Source of the DNA: Scenedesmus sp. ARA3
Lineage: Eukaryota; Chlorophyta; Chlorophyceae; Sphaeropleales; Scenedesmaceae
Direction of reading: 5' to 3'
Length of the DNA: 64,000 nt
NCBI GenBank assembly: GCA_004335835.1
Contig: RWJK01001509.1
Span: 77,953-141,952, forward strand
Part shown: positions 18,774 through 31,861 of the stretch, one piece after another
Layout: each line of letters starts with the position of its first letter
Position numbering within the stretch: position 1 is the stretch's first letter
Made by a program: the position numbers and the translations under genes
Notes under the pieces: generated by a model
Databases searched by the model: none
Told to the model about the DNA's origin: nothing
The model's input: the letters and a program-made list of their open reading frames with translations, nothing else

Positions 18774-21700
18774 ATGGAAGTCTTTCATACGCAAACGTTC
18801 AACGGTAGCGGTCAGCATGAGCCAGGGCTGTGGGGCTGGTCCAAAGTGCGTAGCAGGCTGCCCTGGACAGCAGCTGTGCTTGTTGCTTCTGAACAGCATC
18901 GCCCCAGTGCACCTTGCACGGCAGCATTGCACATTCAACTTTGGCACTTCCTGTGTTGAATCTACTTGAGAGGTTGATTGCTTGCATGCTGCAGGCACCT
19001 CAAGTTCAGCCACTGCTGGCAGTAGCATCTGGAGGCAATGCTGTGGGAGTTTACACAGCCCAGGTCAGCAGTGCTGTGCTCCTGTGCACTTGGCCAGTTG
19101 ACCACAGCTGTATTCCACTTTATCGGCTCTGTACACCAGCTGCGACATGTGCCTCACACACAAGGCAGAACACACTGCGTACTCCTGGCACTCATGCAAC
19201 TTGCAGCACAACTGTGATTCGTCACGTGGCAACATGTGTGAGTATCACCCTATGCACATGCCACTGCTGTGCGCAGGGCACTCCATGGGCGCCTGCAAAA
19301 GGTGCTGTGAAAAACATCAGGGGCACACAAGCAGCATGCATCGCGTGGCACCCCAGCAAGCTCCTGTTGGCGATTGCCTGGCAGGATGGTGCTGTGTCAG
19401 TGTGGGATGCAGCACAGAGGCACATGGAAGAGGACAGCAAGATGCATCGCCACCCCATCAGCCACCTGCAGTGGGATGCGGCAGGCACATGCCTGCTAAC
19501 AGCAGACACACAGGGCAAGGTATGCACAGGGGTGATTCATGCAGCAGGCAGAGCTACCGAGGTGGCACATGCCCTGTGTCATGCTTGCACACACGGTGCC
19601 CATAACTGGCAGCACTACCGGGCATCAGTTAACATTGCAGCTACGCCAGGGCTGTACTTGCCAACTGCTGCCCTTTGCCCTGTAGGTGGTGGTATGGGAA
19701 GTGGACTGGCACCAGCAACTGCAGCCCAAGGGGTCTGTTGCAGAGAAGGGCTGCACCATCACCCACGCAGTAATTGCCAGCAGGCTTGCAACAGGCGTCA
19801 ACAGCCAGCAGAGCGCAGCAATTGCCTACTATGCCATCAGCACGCCAGGCAGCGGCACAGTCACAATCAAGTGGTTGGATGAGCAGGGGCACAGCGGGAT
19901 TGTACAGGTAGGCCGGCAAAAGCAGGCATGCACCATGGCTAGCAGCCGTAGCAACAGGAGGTGTACACTGTGTTAGGTATGCTGATGCCTGGCAGCACGC
20001 ATGCCTGGTAGGTTTGGGCGCTGTGGCGCCATACAGCAAGCTGCTCGTCCAGTGCTGTGTTTTGTTGCAATTCTGGTTGTGATGTTGCTTGCAGGACATT
20101 GGTGAGGGCTTGCTGGCACTGTTGCACTACTCGGAGCGGCAGCAGCTGGTAGCAGTCACTGGCAGTGGCTCAGCAATGGTTCTTGGCAGCAACAGCAGCA
20201 CAGGCAGTGCTGCAGCAGCGGCAGAGTGGGCTGTGCTGATGAGAGTGAAGTTTGCAGGCGTCAGCGGCAGCGCAAAGCTTCAGGTGGGGACTGCACACAG
20301 CAGCAAGTGCATGCAGGCATGTGCATGCTGCTGAGTGTGGCATCTTAAAAGCAGGCATACCAATGACGTTTGTATACGTACCTCCTGCTGGTGCAGCGCG
20401 CAACTGCTGCTGTTGCGTGCAATCTGCTGACTAGTCTGCTTTGTTGATGTTGTAGGTCTGCTGGGCAGGCCCGCATACCCTGGCGGCTGCTACAGACCAG
20501 AGCAGTGCCATCAGGCTGCTGCAGCTAGAAACTGACGAAAATTGCATCCTGGACATCAACCAGACAGAGTTCCTGCAAGCAGACGCTGACAAGGAAACAG
20601 CAGGCAGCCCTGCAGCAAGTGGCATCACTGCGCTAGCATACGAGGCAGGACAGCAGGTGTTGGCAGCAGCAACAGCTGATGGCAGAACCTGCCTTTACAG
20701 ATGCTGGGCGGGCACTGCATCGGCAGAGCAGGCAGCATTGTCAGCAGCTGAGCCCCAACAGTGGGAGCCGCAGCAGTGCTTTAAGGTGAGTGCTCGTTTG
20801 CGTCAGCTAGGCTAGTTTCAAGGTTCCCTGCACATCACACCTGCTCGCCATATCCAGCTCTGCGCTACAAACACCAAGCAGGCAGACAAAGACTGAGCCC
20901 TTCTCCCATGTCTGTAACATGTGTATGTGCTCTGCAACCCTGCAGGTTGGAAAGCTGCCATCCACCTTGTGCTGGGGCCCTTCTGCGCAGCTGCTTGCTG
21001 CCAGCTGTGGAGACGGCCTGCATCTGTGCACACGTGCCCTGCTGCACCACAAGCTGTGCGAGGGCTTTGCAGTCATGCAGGTAGGATGCGCTGCCGACGC
21101 AGCAACAGCAGCCCACGACCACCACCACGCACACACGCAGCTGCGTGTACCTGCGCCCAGTCATGCTGTGTAGCTTAACATGGATGCCAGTAGATAGCAT
21201 GATGCTGAGGAACTGTGATGCGTCAGCAGTTTCAGACCCAATAAGCATGGTGATGTGGTACCCACACCTGACACGACATTTATGCTGCTTGCAGGAATCG
21301 GCCGGCAGAGTGCTGCTGGAGCAGTTAGAAGGGCCCCCTAGGCCGCCAGGCAGGATCAGCACATCCCTGCAGCTAGCAGGCCTAGACGTGACAGCAAACG
21401 CGCTGCTGCTGCATGACGGGCGGCAGGCGCATGTGTACAGGATCAGCGAAAGTGACAACAGTCTCACTCAGCTCTCGCAATTTGAGTCGCCTGGGCTGCC
21501 AGTTGCAGTGGAGTCAAAGCAGACTGTGGAAGATGGCACCAGAGGCAGTGGTGTGACAGTGGCTGGCGGCAACAGTGGCTGCTGCAGTATGGCATTGTAC
21601 AATGAATCCGTGTACAGGACAGCAGGGCGCAGAGTGGAAGTCTGCAACTTGTCAGGTAAGGCACATGCATCCCTGCACAGTGCTTGCCGATAACAAAAGG

Positions 21701-24700
21701 CATGCACAGTTTTAGTCCTCCTGTCTACAGCGTAGCATCTTCAAGGCCTCCTGTCTGCAGCGTAGCATCTTCATCTGCAGCTGTTGCCACCAGTCACCAG
21801 CTGGTAGGGTTGCAGCAGGAGCTGCGCTGTACACCTGGGCCAAGTAATGCTGTGCTGTGTTGTCCTGCAGGTGTTGTCAAGCAGACGCTGATGTTTGATG
21901 AGGCTCAGGGCCAGCCGCTGCTGCTGGACACCAACAACGAGTACCTTGCTGTGCTGACCAGCACCGCACAGGTTCGGGTGTTCAGGCTGGCAGGCAGAGA
22001 GGCCAAGCCGCATGCAGGCCCAGGTGAGGGTACGGCAAGCGCGACAGTTCTGTAGCAGTGTGTGGCTGCTGGGCTGCTGATGCTGCAGAATCACGCCCGG
22101 GCGCCTTTTCATCAGCAGCTGTGCAGCTGAGCCTGGTCCGCTGTGGGCGTAAGCAGTGCTCAGCTGCTGCTCGTGTGCGAAGCCATCCGTACGCTTGGAC
22201 AGGGTGCGGCATGCCATATGCCAGCTCATGCAGCAGGTCTTATCATTGCTAGATTGCGTAATAACCCTGTTTGTTTTTGCTGTCCTTGCAGGTCCGCTCT
22301 TGGCAGCTGGCTGTGCCACTGATGGGCTGCAGCTTGATGCCATCCGTGTCAACTGCAATGGCACCATGGTGTGCGCTGTTGGCAGCCAGCCTGGCAGTGG
22401 TGGCTGCCAGGACCCGCGCCTGTTTGCCTACTCAGCCGAGACAAACGGGCCTCTGATCTTCGACTTCACCAAAGACTGGAGGGCACCACGGGCAGTGTCC
22501 TGGGACTTACGGGACCCGCGGCTGCTGGCAGTGCAAACGTGCCAGCTGTCAAACACGCAAAGCAGCAGCCAAACCAGCAGCGACGAGAGCAGCGGTGGTA
22601 GCCATGATCCTGGAGCAGGGCAGCAAGCTGCTGCACCTGCAAATGGCTGCAGCGCTGCAAGCATTGCTGTGATGTTTGCCACAGCAGATGCAGGGCTGCT
22701 GCTGCAAGAATACCAAGATGTGCAGCAAGCTGGCTCGCACGGCTTCCTGGGTGTCAGCGCGCCGCACCTGCTGCTGCACAAGAAGAGCCTTGTGAGCGCC
22801 CCTGGCGCGCCGTCTTACAGCAGCAACGTAACACGCGTGCCGCTGCTGGGCTTCAGTGGACTGGGCAGCGTGGATGATGCCACACGTGCTGCGCTGCTGG
22901 ACTTCAACTACCTGCTGGCTGTGGGGCGGCTGGAGGAGGCCTTCCGGGCAGTGGCTGCGCTGCGCAGCCCCGCGGTCTGGCGCAGCATGGCGCACATGGC
23001 CATCAAGAACAAACGGCTGGACGTGGCAGGTGAGCGGCTGCAAGGGTGGAAGCCGGCAGGGTCAGGGCCTTGACATTTTAAGCAGCCCTGCAGGCATTGT
23101 TGTGTTTGGGTGCAGGCGATGTTGTGTTTGGACGTGGCAGGTGAGCGGCTGCAGGGCGTAAGGCAGGCAGGGCTACAATGCTTCATGTCTAGGCAGCCCC
23201 GCAAGCTATGTTGTGGTTGGGTGCAGGCCAAGCTGTGTGAAAGAGATTGATCACCAGCGCAGCTGCCGCACAAACGTCATGAAGCATCAGCTGGTGGCAA
23301 TTCCTGCTAGCTTTTCTTATCGTTGCTAATCTCCTGCAGACTATGTTTGCGCTCTGCTTCCATTTACTATCCACCAGAGCACTGCCTGGGCAACATGGAG
23401 CATGTGCGCGGCGCGCGTGCGCTGCGTGAGAGCGCCGCCGTGCCTCAGCTGGATGCGCGCGTGGGCCTGGTGGCGGTGCAGCTGGGGCTGGCTAACGACG
23501 CTGCGCGGCTGTTCAGTGCCTGTGAGCGCTGGGACCTGCTGGAGCAGCTGCACATGGCGGCAGGCCGCTGGGAGGCTGCACTGGACGTGGCGGCAAAGCA
23601 GGACAGGTGTGCAACATGGCATTGCTTGGACAGGCGTTGAGCCATGCAGGCGCACTATAGTGGAGTCCGCTGCAGGTGCAGGGCGCGGCTGGGATTACTG
23701 TGTGTATGCGCTGTGGCTACCAGGCTGCATGTAGGTGTTACTGTCTGAAATTGATGAATGTGCTGCTGGCTGTGGGTTTCTGACTTGCAGGATCCACCTG
23801 CAGTCTGTGCATCACGCGTATGCGCGGCACCTGGAGGCCATTGGAGACCTGAAAGGGGCCATGCAGCACTACATGGAGAGCGGGACAGCTGCAAGCGAGG
23901 TAACGTCTGCTGGTGCATGCCATGCAGCTGCAGTGCTTGAGCTTGCTTGCTGTCTCTTGTGGAAGTGTACGCACGCAAGGCTGATGACAATGTTGGTGGT
24001 GCAAGTGGCTACCCAGCACCTGCCCTGCTGTAAGCAGCAAGCCAGGCCTAGCAAGCAGTCAAAGCTACTGTGTATAATGTGGCGCAAAATGGTCTGCTGC
24101 TGCTGCTGCTGCTGCAGGTGCCGCGCATGCTGTGGCAGCTGGGCGAGCTGCCTGAGCTGGAGCAGCTGGTGCTGCAGAGCTGCGAGCCGGGGCTGCTCAC
24201 CTGGTGGGCGCGCTTCTGCGAGAGCAAGGGCAGGTTCGAGCAGGCGCTGGGCTGCTACCAGCGAGCAGGTGGGCGCTTGTGACGGCGGCTAACAAGAACC
24301 AAGTTCAGGTGTATCCTGAGCTAGTTGCTTGGTTGGCCAGAAACCTTGAAACAGTGACCTGAGCTGTTCTGTATGTACCGTCAGATGGTTTTGTTTGATC
24401 AGCAGCAGCCGCTGCCTGCTTTCTGCTGCAGGCAACCAGCTAGCAGCGCTGCGCATCCATTGCGCAACCGGCAACTGGCAGGCGGCAGAGGAGCTCATGG
24501 CTGCCAGCCAGGACCCAGCAGCAGCCTTCCACCTGGCGCGCCTGTATGAGGCGCAGGGCAAAGTGCCTGAGGCGCTGCGCTGCTACAGCACCAGCAAGCG
24601 CTACAGCCACGGCGCTCGCTTGGCCAAGCGGTGAGAAATCGGTTGAAATCTTGTTGCTAAGCAGGGTGAACAGCTGCAGTGGTTTACCTGCATCAGCGTG

Positions 24701-27700
24701 GTTTGCTGATGCTATGTTGCCCTCTAACGATGATGCGTCTGACAGCATGCTTGGTGCATATGTTGTTGTGGCCCGTCTGCAGCTATGGCATGGACCAGGA
24801 GCTGCTGTCGCTTGCGCTGAAGAGCCCGCCCGGCGTGATGCTGGAGGCGGCCGACCACCTGCTGGCTGCGGGCAACGCCGAGGCTGCCGCGCTGCTGTAC
24901 CAGAAGGGTGGCAAGCTAGGCAAGGCGCTGGAGATGGCGCTGGGCTGCGGGCTGTACGGCGCGCTGGACAGCATTGCGGAGGCACTGGACAAGGACCAGG
25001 ACCCCATGCTCATGGCCAGGTGGGGGTGGTTGTGGTACTGCGGTTGAATGCTGAGCCGTGGCGTGGCGTGTGTCAAGGAACAGGCAGAATTTGGAAGGTG
25101 ACCAGCCCACAGCAGACAGAGACATGCGTTGCTCTGGTATTGAGGCACATTGCATGGGCGGGCTGACCGTGCCAGCAACAGCAAAGAGCACAGGAGGAAA
25201 TGTCAACTCTGCCCTGCCTGCAGGTGTGCGGAAGCGTTTGTCTCTGCTGGGCACCACGCCAAGGCAGTGTCGCTGCTGGTGCGGGCGGGTGAGCCAGCGC
25301 GCGCGCTGGAGCTGTTGCTGCAGCATGAGGTGCCGCTGAGTGAGGAGCTGGCTGAGGCACTCACGCCGGAGAAAACGCCGGACAACGCAGACACCCGCAG
25401 CTCCGTGCTGATGCGCATTGCCCAGGTGTGCTTGGCTGTGCCACTGCAAGCTGCAGCATGGAAAGTCAACAGAGCGAACAAGACCACGTTCCAGCAGCGT
25501 TGTACCCTGCTCGTAAAGACATGTGCACACTGGCATAAGCAGCTCCAGCTTTTGTACAAACCTTAGCTAAGCATGCACTTCACCCTGACGGCTATGCAGC
25601 CTTCTGTCAAGCCCTGCCTGACGCTCCATTGTCAGGAGGTCATAAACGACCAACCAGACACTCGCATGCAAACCAATCAGTGTATACCCCGTGCCCACCA
25701 ACATGTGCACCTTGCACCAGCATTTGCAGCTGCTGTACTACCCATCGCTATGCGTGCACTGCCGACTATGCAGCCTTATTGCAACTCCTCAGTCGAATTG
25801 TCTACGGTCAGCATCCATGCATGACGCATGTGGTGAGCACTGCTTGTTTGTGCATCTGCAGGCCGCCAAGCACCAGGGGCTGTACCACCTGGCCTGCAAG
25901 AAGTACACGCAGGCGGGCGACAGGCTCAAGGCCATGAAGGCGCTCATCAAAAGCGGCGACACAGACAAGATCGTGTTCTTTGCAGGTGCGCTTATGAGTG
26001 TGCCATTATGTGCACTGGTGTCTGGGCAGGCTCACTTGCGCTGCGGCAGTCTTGTGGCAGCAATTTCTTTGGCTACCAGCTGGCCTGGTGGTTTGCAGCT
26101 TACATGCATGTGTGCATGCACAACAGATGCGCCACACTCAAGCTACTATGAGCAGCTCATGCAAACATACCATGCTATGACCACGGCTGCCGGCGTGCCT
26201 CGCCACCTGCTGCCGCAGGCGTGTCGCGCCAGAACGAGGTGTACATCATGGCGGCCAACTACCTGCAGAGCCTGGACTGGCGCGCCAACCCGGAGCTGCT
26301 GAAGCACATCCTGGGCTTCTACACCAAGGCTCGCGCTGCAGACAGGCTGGCGGGCTTCTACAGCGGCTGCGCGCAGCTGGAGATAGACGACTTCAAGGAG
26401 TACGGCAAGGCGCTGCAGGTGCGCGGCGGTGCCGTCATCACTCACCAGCAGGACGACAGCGTGTCTTGTGGGCCTTGCCATGGTTTCCAGTGTAAGAGTG
26501 CCACAGGTGCATGTGCAGAATGGTGCGTCAAGTGCACAAACACCCATTGCGCGGTTGCGGTGACATGTGCCTCTTTATGCCGTCACAGTGTGCAGCGTTG
26601 ATGCTCCTGGCTTTGGCTTGTGCGCTGGTGCCGCAACCTCGTGCGCATGCATGCACGTATGCAGCAGCTGCTCGCATTCAGGCAGTCCTAATCCACATAC
26701 GACTCTGTTGTTCTGACCCGCAGGCGCTGCAGGAGGCAGCCAAGCACCTGGCCAAGAGCCGCGTGACAGACAGGGAGGCCCAGATGGCAGCGCTGGACGC
26801 GCGCATGCAGCGCATACAGCGCTTCTGCGCTGCGCGTGACATGCTGCCCAGCGACCCCGCCGGCGCAGTCACCATCTGCCAGCAGCTGCTGCAGGAGCTG
26901 CCAGATCAGCAGGTAGTGTACAGCAGACATTACATTGTGGGGGCAGCCGTCACATGTGGGGCTGAGCGTGTGCCAGAAGGCTGCTGTCAAAACAGTGTTA
27001 CATGCATGTGCTGTGCAGCCCAGCAACAGTGTTACATGCATGTGCTGTGCAGCCGAGAGGCATGCATTCAAGAGGCACCACTCACAGCTGTAAAGTCTCA
27101 AGTCCATGGCATGTGCAGACCACGTCTTCTGATGCATCTTCAGCTTGTAGCCCGTCCAGGAAGCACCCCATTGATCAGCTGGTTGCAGCATTGTGTGGGC
27201 TGACAAGCCAACATGCTACCTTGGACACGTAGCTCGCCTGCTTGCATGTTCCCAAATGCAGCCATTTTGAGAGAGGATAGTTACATGTGGGTCCTGGCAC
27301 CATCTTGGATGGTATGAGCCACAACAGGTTGAACACACAGGTCTGAGACCAGAAAAGGAGAGTGAGCACCGTAAAACACACTGCACACCCTTGAGCACCA
27401 AATCTCTCATGTTTATATCCAGAGACGTCTTACTGCGGTGCGCAACGGCACCCCATTTTGTCAACAATTTGTATGCTGCTGTGCAGGATCCCGCGCCTGA
27501 TGTGCGTGCGGGCGACATATACGCGCTGCTGGTGGACTGGTGCTGCCAGCAGGGCAACATGCCGCAGGCGCTGCAGCTCATCCAGCAGATGGCAGACAAC
27601 GGGCTGCAGCCGCAGGCGTTTCTTAGCCAGGCAACAGCGGCGCAGGTGCAGCAGGTGGGTGTCTTCGTCTTGGCGTGTCTGCACTGGCAAGTGAACAGAT

Positions 27701-28094
27701 GGGCGGGCTTCGGGCGGCAGCCAAGGTTCAAACTTGCAGCATTGTGTATACGTTGGGAATTCGTCCCCCCTGTGAGAAAAAATGTGTATACGTTTGGCTC
27801 TGAACGTGTGTTGCGCTGGGTTTCATTACGTTGCTTGAGGCACAGTAGATGTGGCAGACACATAACATATTACACCCTGACACATGGATGGTTTTCTGTA
27901 TGCAGGCAACTGGCATGCAGCTGCCAACATTCCAGCAACAACAGCAGCAGCAGCAGCAACCAGCGGCGCGCGCAGCTGCTGCCACGGAGGATGACATAGC
28001 CGATGAAGTGGGCGAGCAGCTGCCATTCATACAAGACCAGGACGACGAATATGCAGGCGGTTTATCAGGGTGCCAACATGGCTGCCGCAACTAG
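18774..28094 (+). CDS. IFT140: Intraflagellar transport protein IFT140 (IFT-A complex)
   Basis: Core IFT-A subunit for retrograde transport in cilia. The model has more than 20 short exons; the first are 18774-18845, 18995-19063, 19277-19519 and one starting at 19686, all in phase. The N-terminal half is WD40 propeller sequence ([20 protein letters not shown], then AVSVWDAAQ). The C-terminal half is TPR-like helical repeats with strong family blocks: [104 protein letters not shown] and, near the end, [14 protein letters not shown]. The protein ends in a Gln run and an acidic tail ([11 protein letters not shown]), as in other IFT140 proteins. The ATG at 18774 is chosen because its 24-codon exon ends ...LWGWSK and joins [14 protein letters not shown] in phase, matching the first blade. 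All recognised exons are intact. Several introns carry tandem duplications. Confidence 0.93.
21717..21775 (+). repeat. Imperfect tandem repeat in IFT140 intron
   Basis: Two adjacent copies of a unit of about 30 bp built around CTGTCTRCAGCGTAGCATCT, in the intron after the exon that ends near 21655. Confidence 0.8.
23019..23237 (+). repeat. 111-bp tandem duplication spanning an IFT140 5' splice site
   Basis: GGACGTGGCAGGTGAGCGGC occurs at 23019 and again at 23130. Similarity continues through CAGCCCYGCA and TTGGGTGCAGGC, ending near 23117 and 23228. The first copy contains the real exon end (...RLDVA|g) and its GTGAG donor; the second repeats both inside the intron. Confidence 0.85.
26992..27054 (+). 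repeat. 34-bp period tandem repeat in IFT140 intron
   Basis: ACAGTGTTACATGCATGTGC followed by TGTGCAGCC appears twice, at 26992 and 27026, within an intron. Confidence 0.85.
27271..27320 (+). repeat. Dispersed intronic repeat, copy A
   Basis: About 50 bp in an IFT140 intron. It shares the exact core CATGTGGGTCCTGGCACCA (27284-27302) and similar flanks (GAGAG..., CTTGGAT) with copy B at 32333-32384. Confidence 0.7.
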
Positions 28095-28980
28095 ACCAAG
28101 CGTCAAGGAGTCAGGTCATGTCACGTGCAGTGCAGTTGGTAACAATCAGAGCCAATTTTGTATGACTCGAACAAATGCATGAGATTCTTTGTGAACCCAA
28201 ATGCCTGCTGTCGGCTGCCGACTGTCCACTGCTCAACCACCTGCTGTTGTGCAAGATTTATGGTGCGGGACTGCTGATCAAGATCAGCGTGGCATGCTCA
28301 TCAACGCAAAAGACAAAGTATTGTGCAAACACCACGCATTAAAACAAACGGGACTACTCTTTCATGCAATACAGCGGGTAAAAATATGATAGAACAGCAA
28401 CGATAAGTACGCATCCGTAGCTGCTGCAGCCACCTGGCGGCGTTGGCACATTGTTTCCAGATTGCTTTGTGCCGCCCCTGCTCGATCCACACATCATTTA
28501 GCTCTACAGCGTTGTGTATGCAGCCAAAACAACAACAACTGAGTGTACAAAAGCGCGATGCTGTACATGTATCAAACGGCCAAAATGCAGTGCAGTGCCC
28601 AGAGCACAACATGCCATAGCCACAAGCACCCAGTAAGCCGATTTCTGATGCCCTTTGTACCCTTTGTACCCTTTCGTCAGCGGCGCAATTCCAGTAATGA
28701 AATATGCTGCATGAGCAGGGTGCTGGCCATTTGGCCGTGCATGACGCACAGCACTGACCCTGCCGCGCTGTTGTGGCTGGTGACCCTTGAAGGGCACCTG
28801 GACAGCCCAATGCTGGCAGGGCCATGAGAACTGCAATCCTTGTCATGAGCACCCAGCATGTGACTGCCCATGATGTAACAGCAACACGTGCTACGGCTAT
28901 GCTGAAACAAGCGTGCAGGGTGGTGACAAGCTGCACAGACAGCAGCTGCAGGCCGGCCATCAAAAGAGTTGCACAGAGGC

Positions 28981-29020
<40 letters not shown>

Positions 29021-29056
29021 ATCTTTGTCTAAAATGCAGCTGCCCAGGCTGCAGGC
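28095..29056. other. Convergent intergenic region, IFT140 / SDR-like gene
   Basis: About 1 kb holding two 3' flanks. Contains a short CCCTTTGTAC tandem near 28650-28672 and the (CTG)n run at 28983-29020. A 220-codon minus-strand open frame (28301-28963) is Cys/Leu-rich without a domain and is taken as fortuitous. Confidence 0.5.
28983..29020. repeat. (CTG)n microsatellite
   Basis: About 12-13 pure CTG units just 3' of the SDR-like gene stop (29057), so probably in its 3' UTR as CAG. Confidence 0.85.
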
Positions 29057-30686
29057 TCAGGTGCTGATGTACAGCGTCTTGCCCTTGTACTGGGCCTCAT
29101 CCTGCACTGCCGCCACGATGAGGTCTGCCAGGTCAGCCCTGTCCACCTTGCAGGTGGAGCACCTGAACAGCAGGCCCTCGCCAACCTGGTTGCATGCAGC
29201 GCCGCACATGACAGCCAGGCAGCAGCAGCGGGCGGCACTTTATGCGAAACGGTAAACAGGATGGCGTCAAGCATGTTTGGAACGTGATGAATCGATAAGT
29301 TTATGTGCAAGCAGCGCATCCTGACAAGCAGCAGCAACCAATAGCTGCCGTCTTTGCAGTCGCCCTTTCAGCAGCATGTACACCCAGTGGCCGTGGCGTG
29401 CTGTGTCACCTGGGGTTTTCTGTTGCCGATGGGTGCGTCCTCCAGCTTGGTGGGCCGCAGCAGGGTTCGGCTCAGCGCCCCCGCTGCGCCTGCCTCTACA
29501 ATCAGCTGCTCCAGGCGGCGCATGTCCTCGTACATGTCTGCAACAGGCCCAGCAGCAGGATGCGCAGCTTGACATGGCACACCCGCGGACTGGCAGCAGG
29601 AGCAAGAACAGGCTAGCACGGTTGTGGTGTGCTCACGGTGTGCTGCCGTTGGCTTTAGAGCGTGTTGCCGCGCGGAATAGACAGCTCAAACTTGCAGCGG
29701 ACACACTTGCAGCTCACCTGCCATCAGCAAGGGCTTGATGATGAACCTGTACACATACGGCTCGGCTGGGTCTGACAGCACGCCCTGGGAGGTCACTGCC
29801 ACCAGCCTGGCAGCGCAGCAGGGGCAGGGGCGAGGGCGGATGGCCGAAAGACAGAGCAGAAGTTTGATGCCGATGCAAGTGATGTGAGTGACCGGAACGG
29901 GCAAGTGACTGCAAGGGAAGACGCAAGCTGTGGCTGACAACTGTTTGCAGGAAGGGTTGCTGCCAGTAGCCGGGGCGCAAGCAAGAAGTTTTAGCAGGCA
30001 CTGCCGCAGGGTTGCGACAACACAGGAAAAGCAGAGGAACTTGCAGGCAAGGTGTGCGCGGCGACAGTGCTGCAGGTGTGCTGCTGCCAGCAGTGTGTGG
30101 TGGGGGTACCAGCAGCTGCTCACCGCTTTACGCCTGCTGCTGCCATTGCATCCAGCATGGCTTGGCCACCTGCAAGCAGTGAGCAGCATCAGCTGTTGCA
30201 TTGCAGGCCTGCCTGCACATCATGTAAGCTGATGCGCACTGGGCTGACAGGCAGTGAACGTAGCTGGCGGTTCATGCTGGCTGATGCTGCACAGACTGAT
30301 ACATGTACGCGTAGCTCGTGTCATAAAAAATGCAGCACGCACAACTGTTTCTGCACTGCTGTAACAGCACTCGATGGTGCACGCCATCCACCTTGTGAAT
30401 AGATGACGGTCTTCTGCCTTGCTGCCTGTCCAATGGAGGCAACGCCTGCAACGAAGACAATGACGTCTGCTCCCTGCACGGCTGCTGCGATTGTTGCAGG
30501 GTCCATCAAGTCGCCTTTCATCACGATCAACCGGCTGGAGTCCAATCCTTTTGCATTCACAATGTCATCCAAAGCAGCAGGTGTCCTGGCTACTGCTACC
30601 ACAGTGTGACTCTCTGGGCTTTGCAACAGCCTCCTGATGGTCAATCGCCCCGTGCCCCCGGTGGAACCAAACACCGTAACCCTCAT
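29057..30686 (-). CDS. NAD(P)-binding atypical SDR (NmrA/NAD(P)H-binding family)
   Basis: Small Rossmann-fold oxidoreductase or NADP-binding protein; the substrate cannot be told from sequence. Five exons fit in phase (30686-30392, 30169-30124, 29806-29718, 29537-29410, 29185-29057), giving 228 residues. The N-terminus has the NADP motif VFGSTGGTG. KGDLMDPATIAAAVQGADVI, the end of strand 4 with the acidic D-L-x-D context, follows. Then come GGQAMLDAMAAAGVKR, LVAVTSQGVLSDP, DMYEDMRRLEQLIVEAG, LLRPTKLEDAPIGN, and the C-terminal VDRADLADLIVAAVQDE with KTLYIST. This order is typical of atypical SDRs of the NAD(P)H-binding type. The open frame extends upstream of 30686 without an ATG. No catalytic YxxxK is obvious, as is common in this subgroup. 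Confidence 0.85.
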
Positions 30687-31861
30687 TGCGTAAGTGACCG
30701 ACGCAAGCAAGTGAAATTGAGAGGCCCGACCGTTTGCTCTCTTGAAGTGTTCAGCAAAAGCACCTTCAACCGAGGAACGTAAACGAGGTTTGACCACAGG
30801 CGTCCTGGGGGATCAAACGGTGTTTACACTCCAGGTGCCGCAGGAACGCGGGCACTTCGAAACCCTACCGGGTAGTGCCCGGTCTGACAGATGGCATGTG
30901 CAGGTTGCCCCGCCGGCTTCAGTTCAGCAGCTGCAGGTGCTAGCTACCGTCACTTATGGTTCTGATGGCTGATTGGTGCTGTGCTGTACGCCATCTCGCG
31001 TTGAGTGTGCAGACTGGTGCAATCTTAATGTAGTTACGGTACTGCACAGTGCAGGTGACTGCAGTACAATCACCAGGAGTCGGAAACACATCATAAGCAT
31101 TGAGCTGTTGGAATCACAGTGGGCAGCTGCCCAACCTTGTTTGAGGAGGCACAACATGATTGCCACAATCGAGCGCCGGCGGCACTTTGGCAGGCTTCGG
31201 CCCTGTTCTACAGGGCTAGTAGCCCATGACTGTGCGCCAAGTGACAAGTACCATGCCACTTTCTGAAGGCTCGCGCACAAAGTCACTCTGCCTGCTTCAT
31301 CATCATCACCATGTTACCAGTCAAGCCATAGCAGATACCTTCGTGTGGCGTAGCCCAGCACCAGGTCACTCCGGCAGTGGCGCAGGCCCTGCAAAGACAT
31401 TCTCTAGACTGTCCATCTTTACATTCTGCCGCACTATCATGCCACCCTGCTGTTTCAGCAGGCTGGTAATCATCAACATCATGTCTTCAGCAGGGTGAAT
31501 GTTGCCATTCAAAGCTGATGGCATCTGTAGTTGGTACGCGCTGGAGCACATACCTGACCAATAGCCTTATTGCGTCCGTATAGCATCAGCGCCTGCTCCA
31601 CCTTGCTGCAACACTTTAGCAGCAAGGTAGGTGGCTTGAACAATGCTGCTCAAAGCGCACGTTACGCCGCAAACTCCACAGACAGACAGCAATCCTGTCA
31701 TGCTAGATGCTTGAAACATGCAACTCACAAAAGAACCATACAACGAAACCCTACAGAAACCAGTGTGTTGATGCCTGGTATAATGCATTCACAGCGCACA
31801 CCATGTTGTGCTTACACTGCTACAGTGCAGCAATGCATCACACACTTGCAAGACGGCCGCA
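30687..31861. other. Intergenic: SDR promoter side and cysteine-module gene 3' flank
   Basis: About 1.2 kb between two minus-strand genes. Holds the SDR-like gene promoter and the 3' UTR of the cysteine-module gene. No coding evidence. Confidence 0.5.
31812..31816 (-). terminator. TGTAA poly(A) signal of cysteine-module gene
   Basis: Minus-strand TGTAA (TTACA on plus), 46 nt beyond the stop codon at 31862-31864; matches the green-algal signal and its usual spacing only approximately. Confidence 0.4.

Noticed and set aside
26992..27054. CRISPR-like direct repeats
   Set aside because: Only two copies with a 34-bp period and almost no spacer, in a eukaryotic intron.
28301..28963. 220-codon minus-strand open frame downstream of IFT140
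   Set aside because: Cys/Leu-rich, no domain, no convincing ATG context or splice partners; lies in a convergent 3' region.
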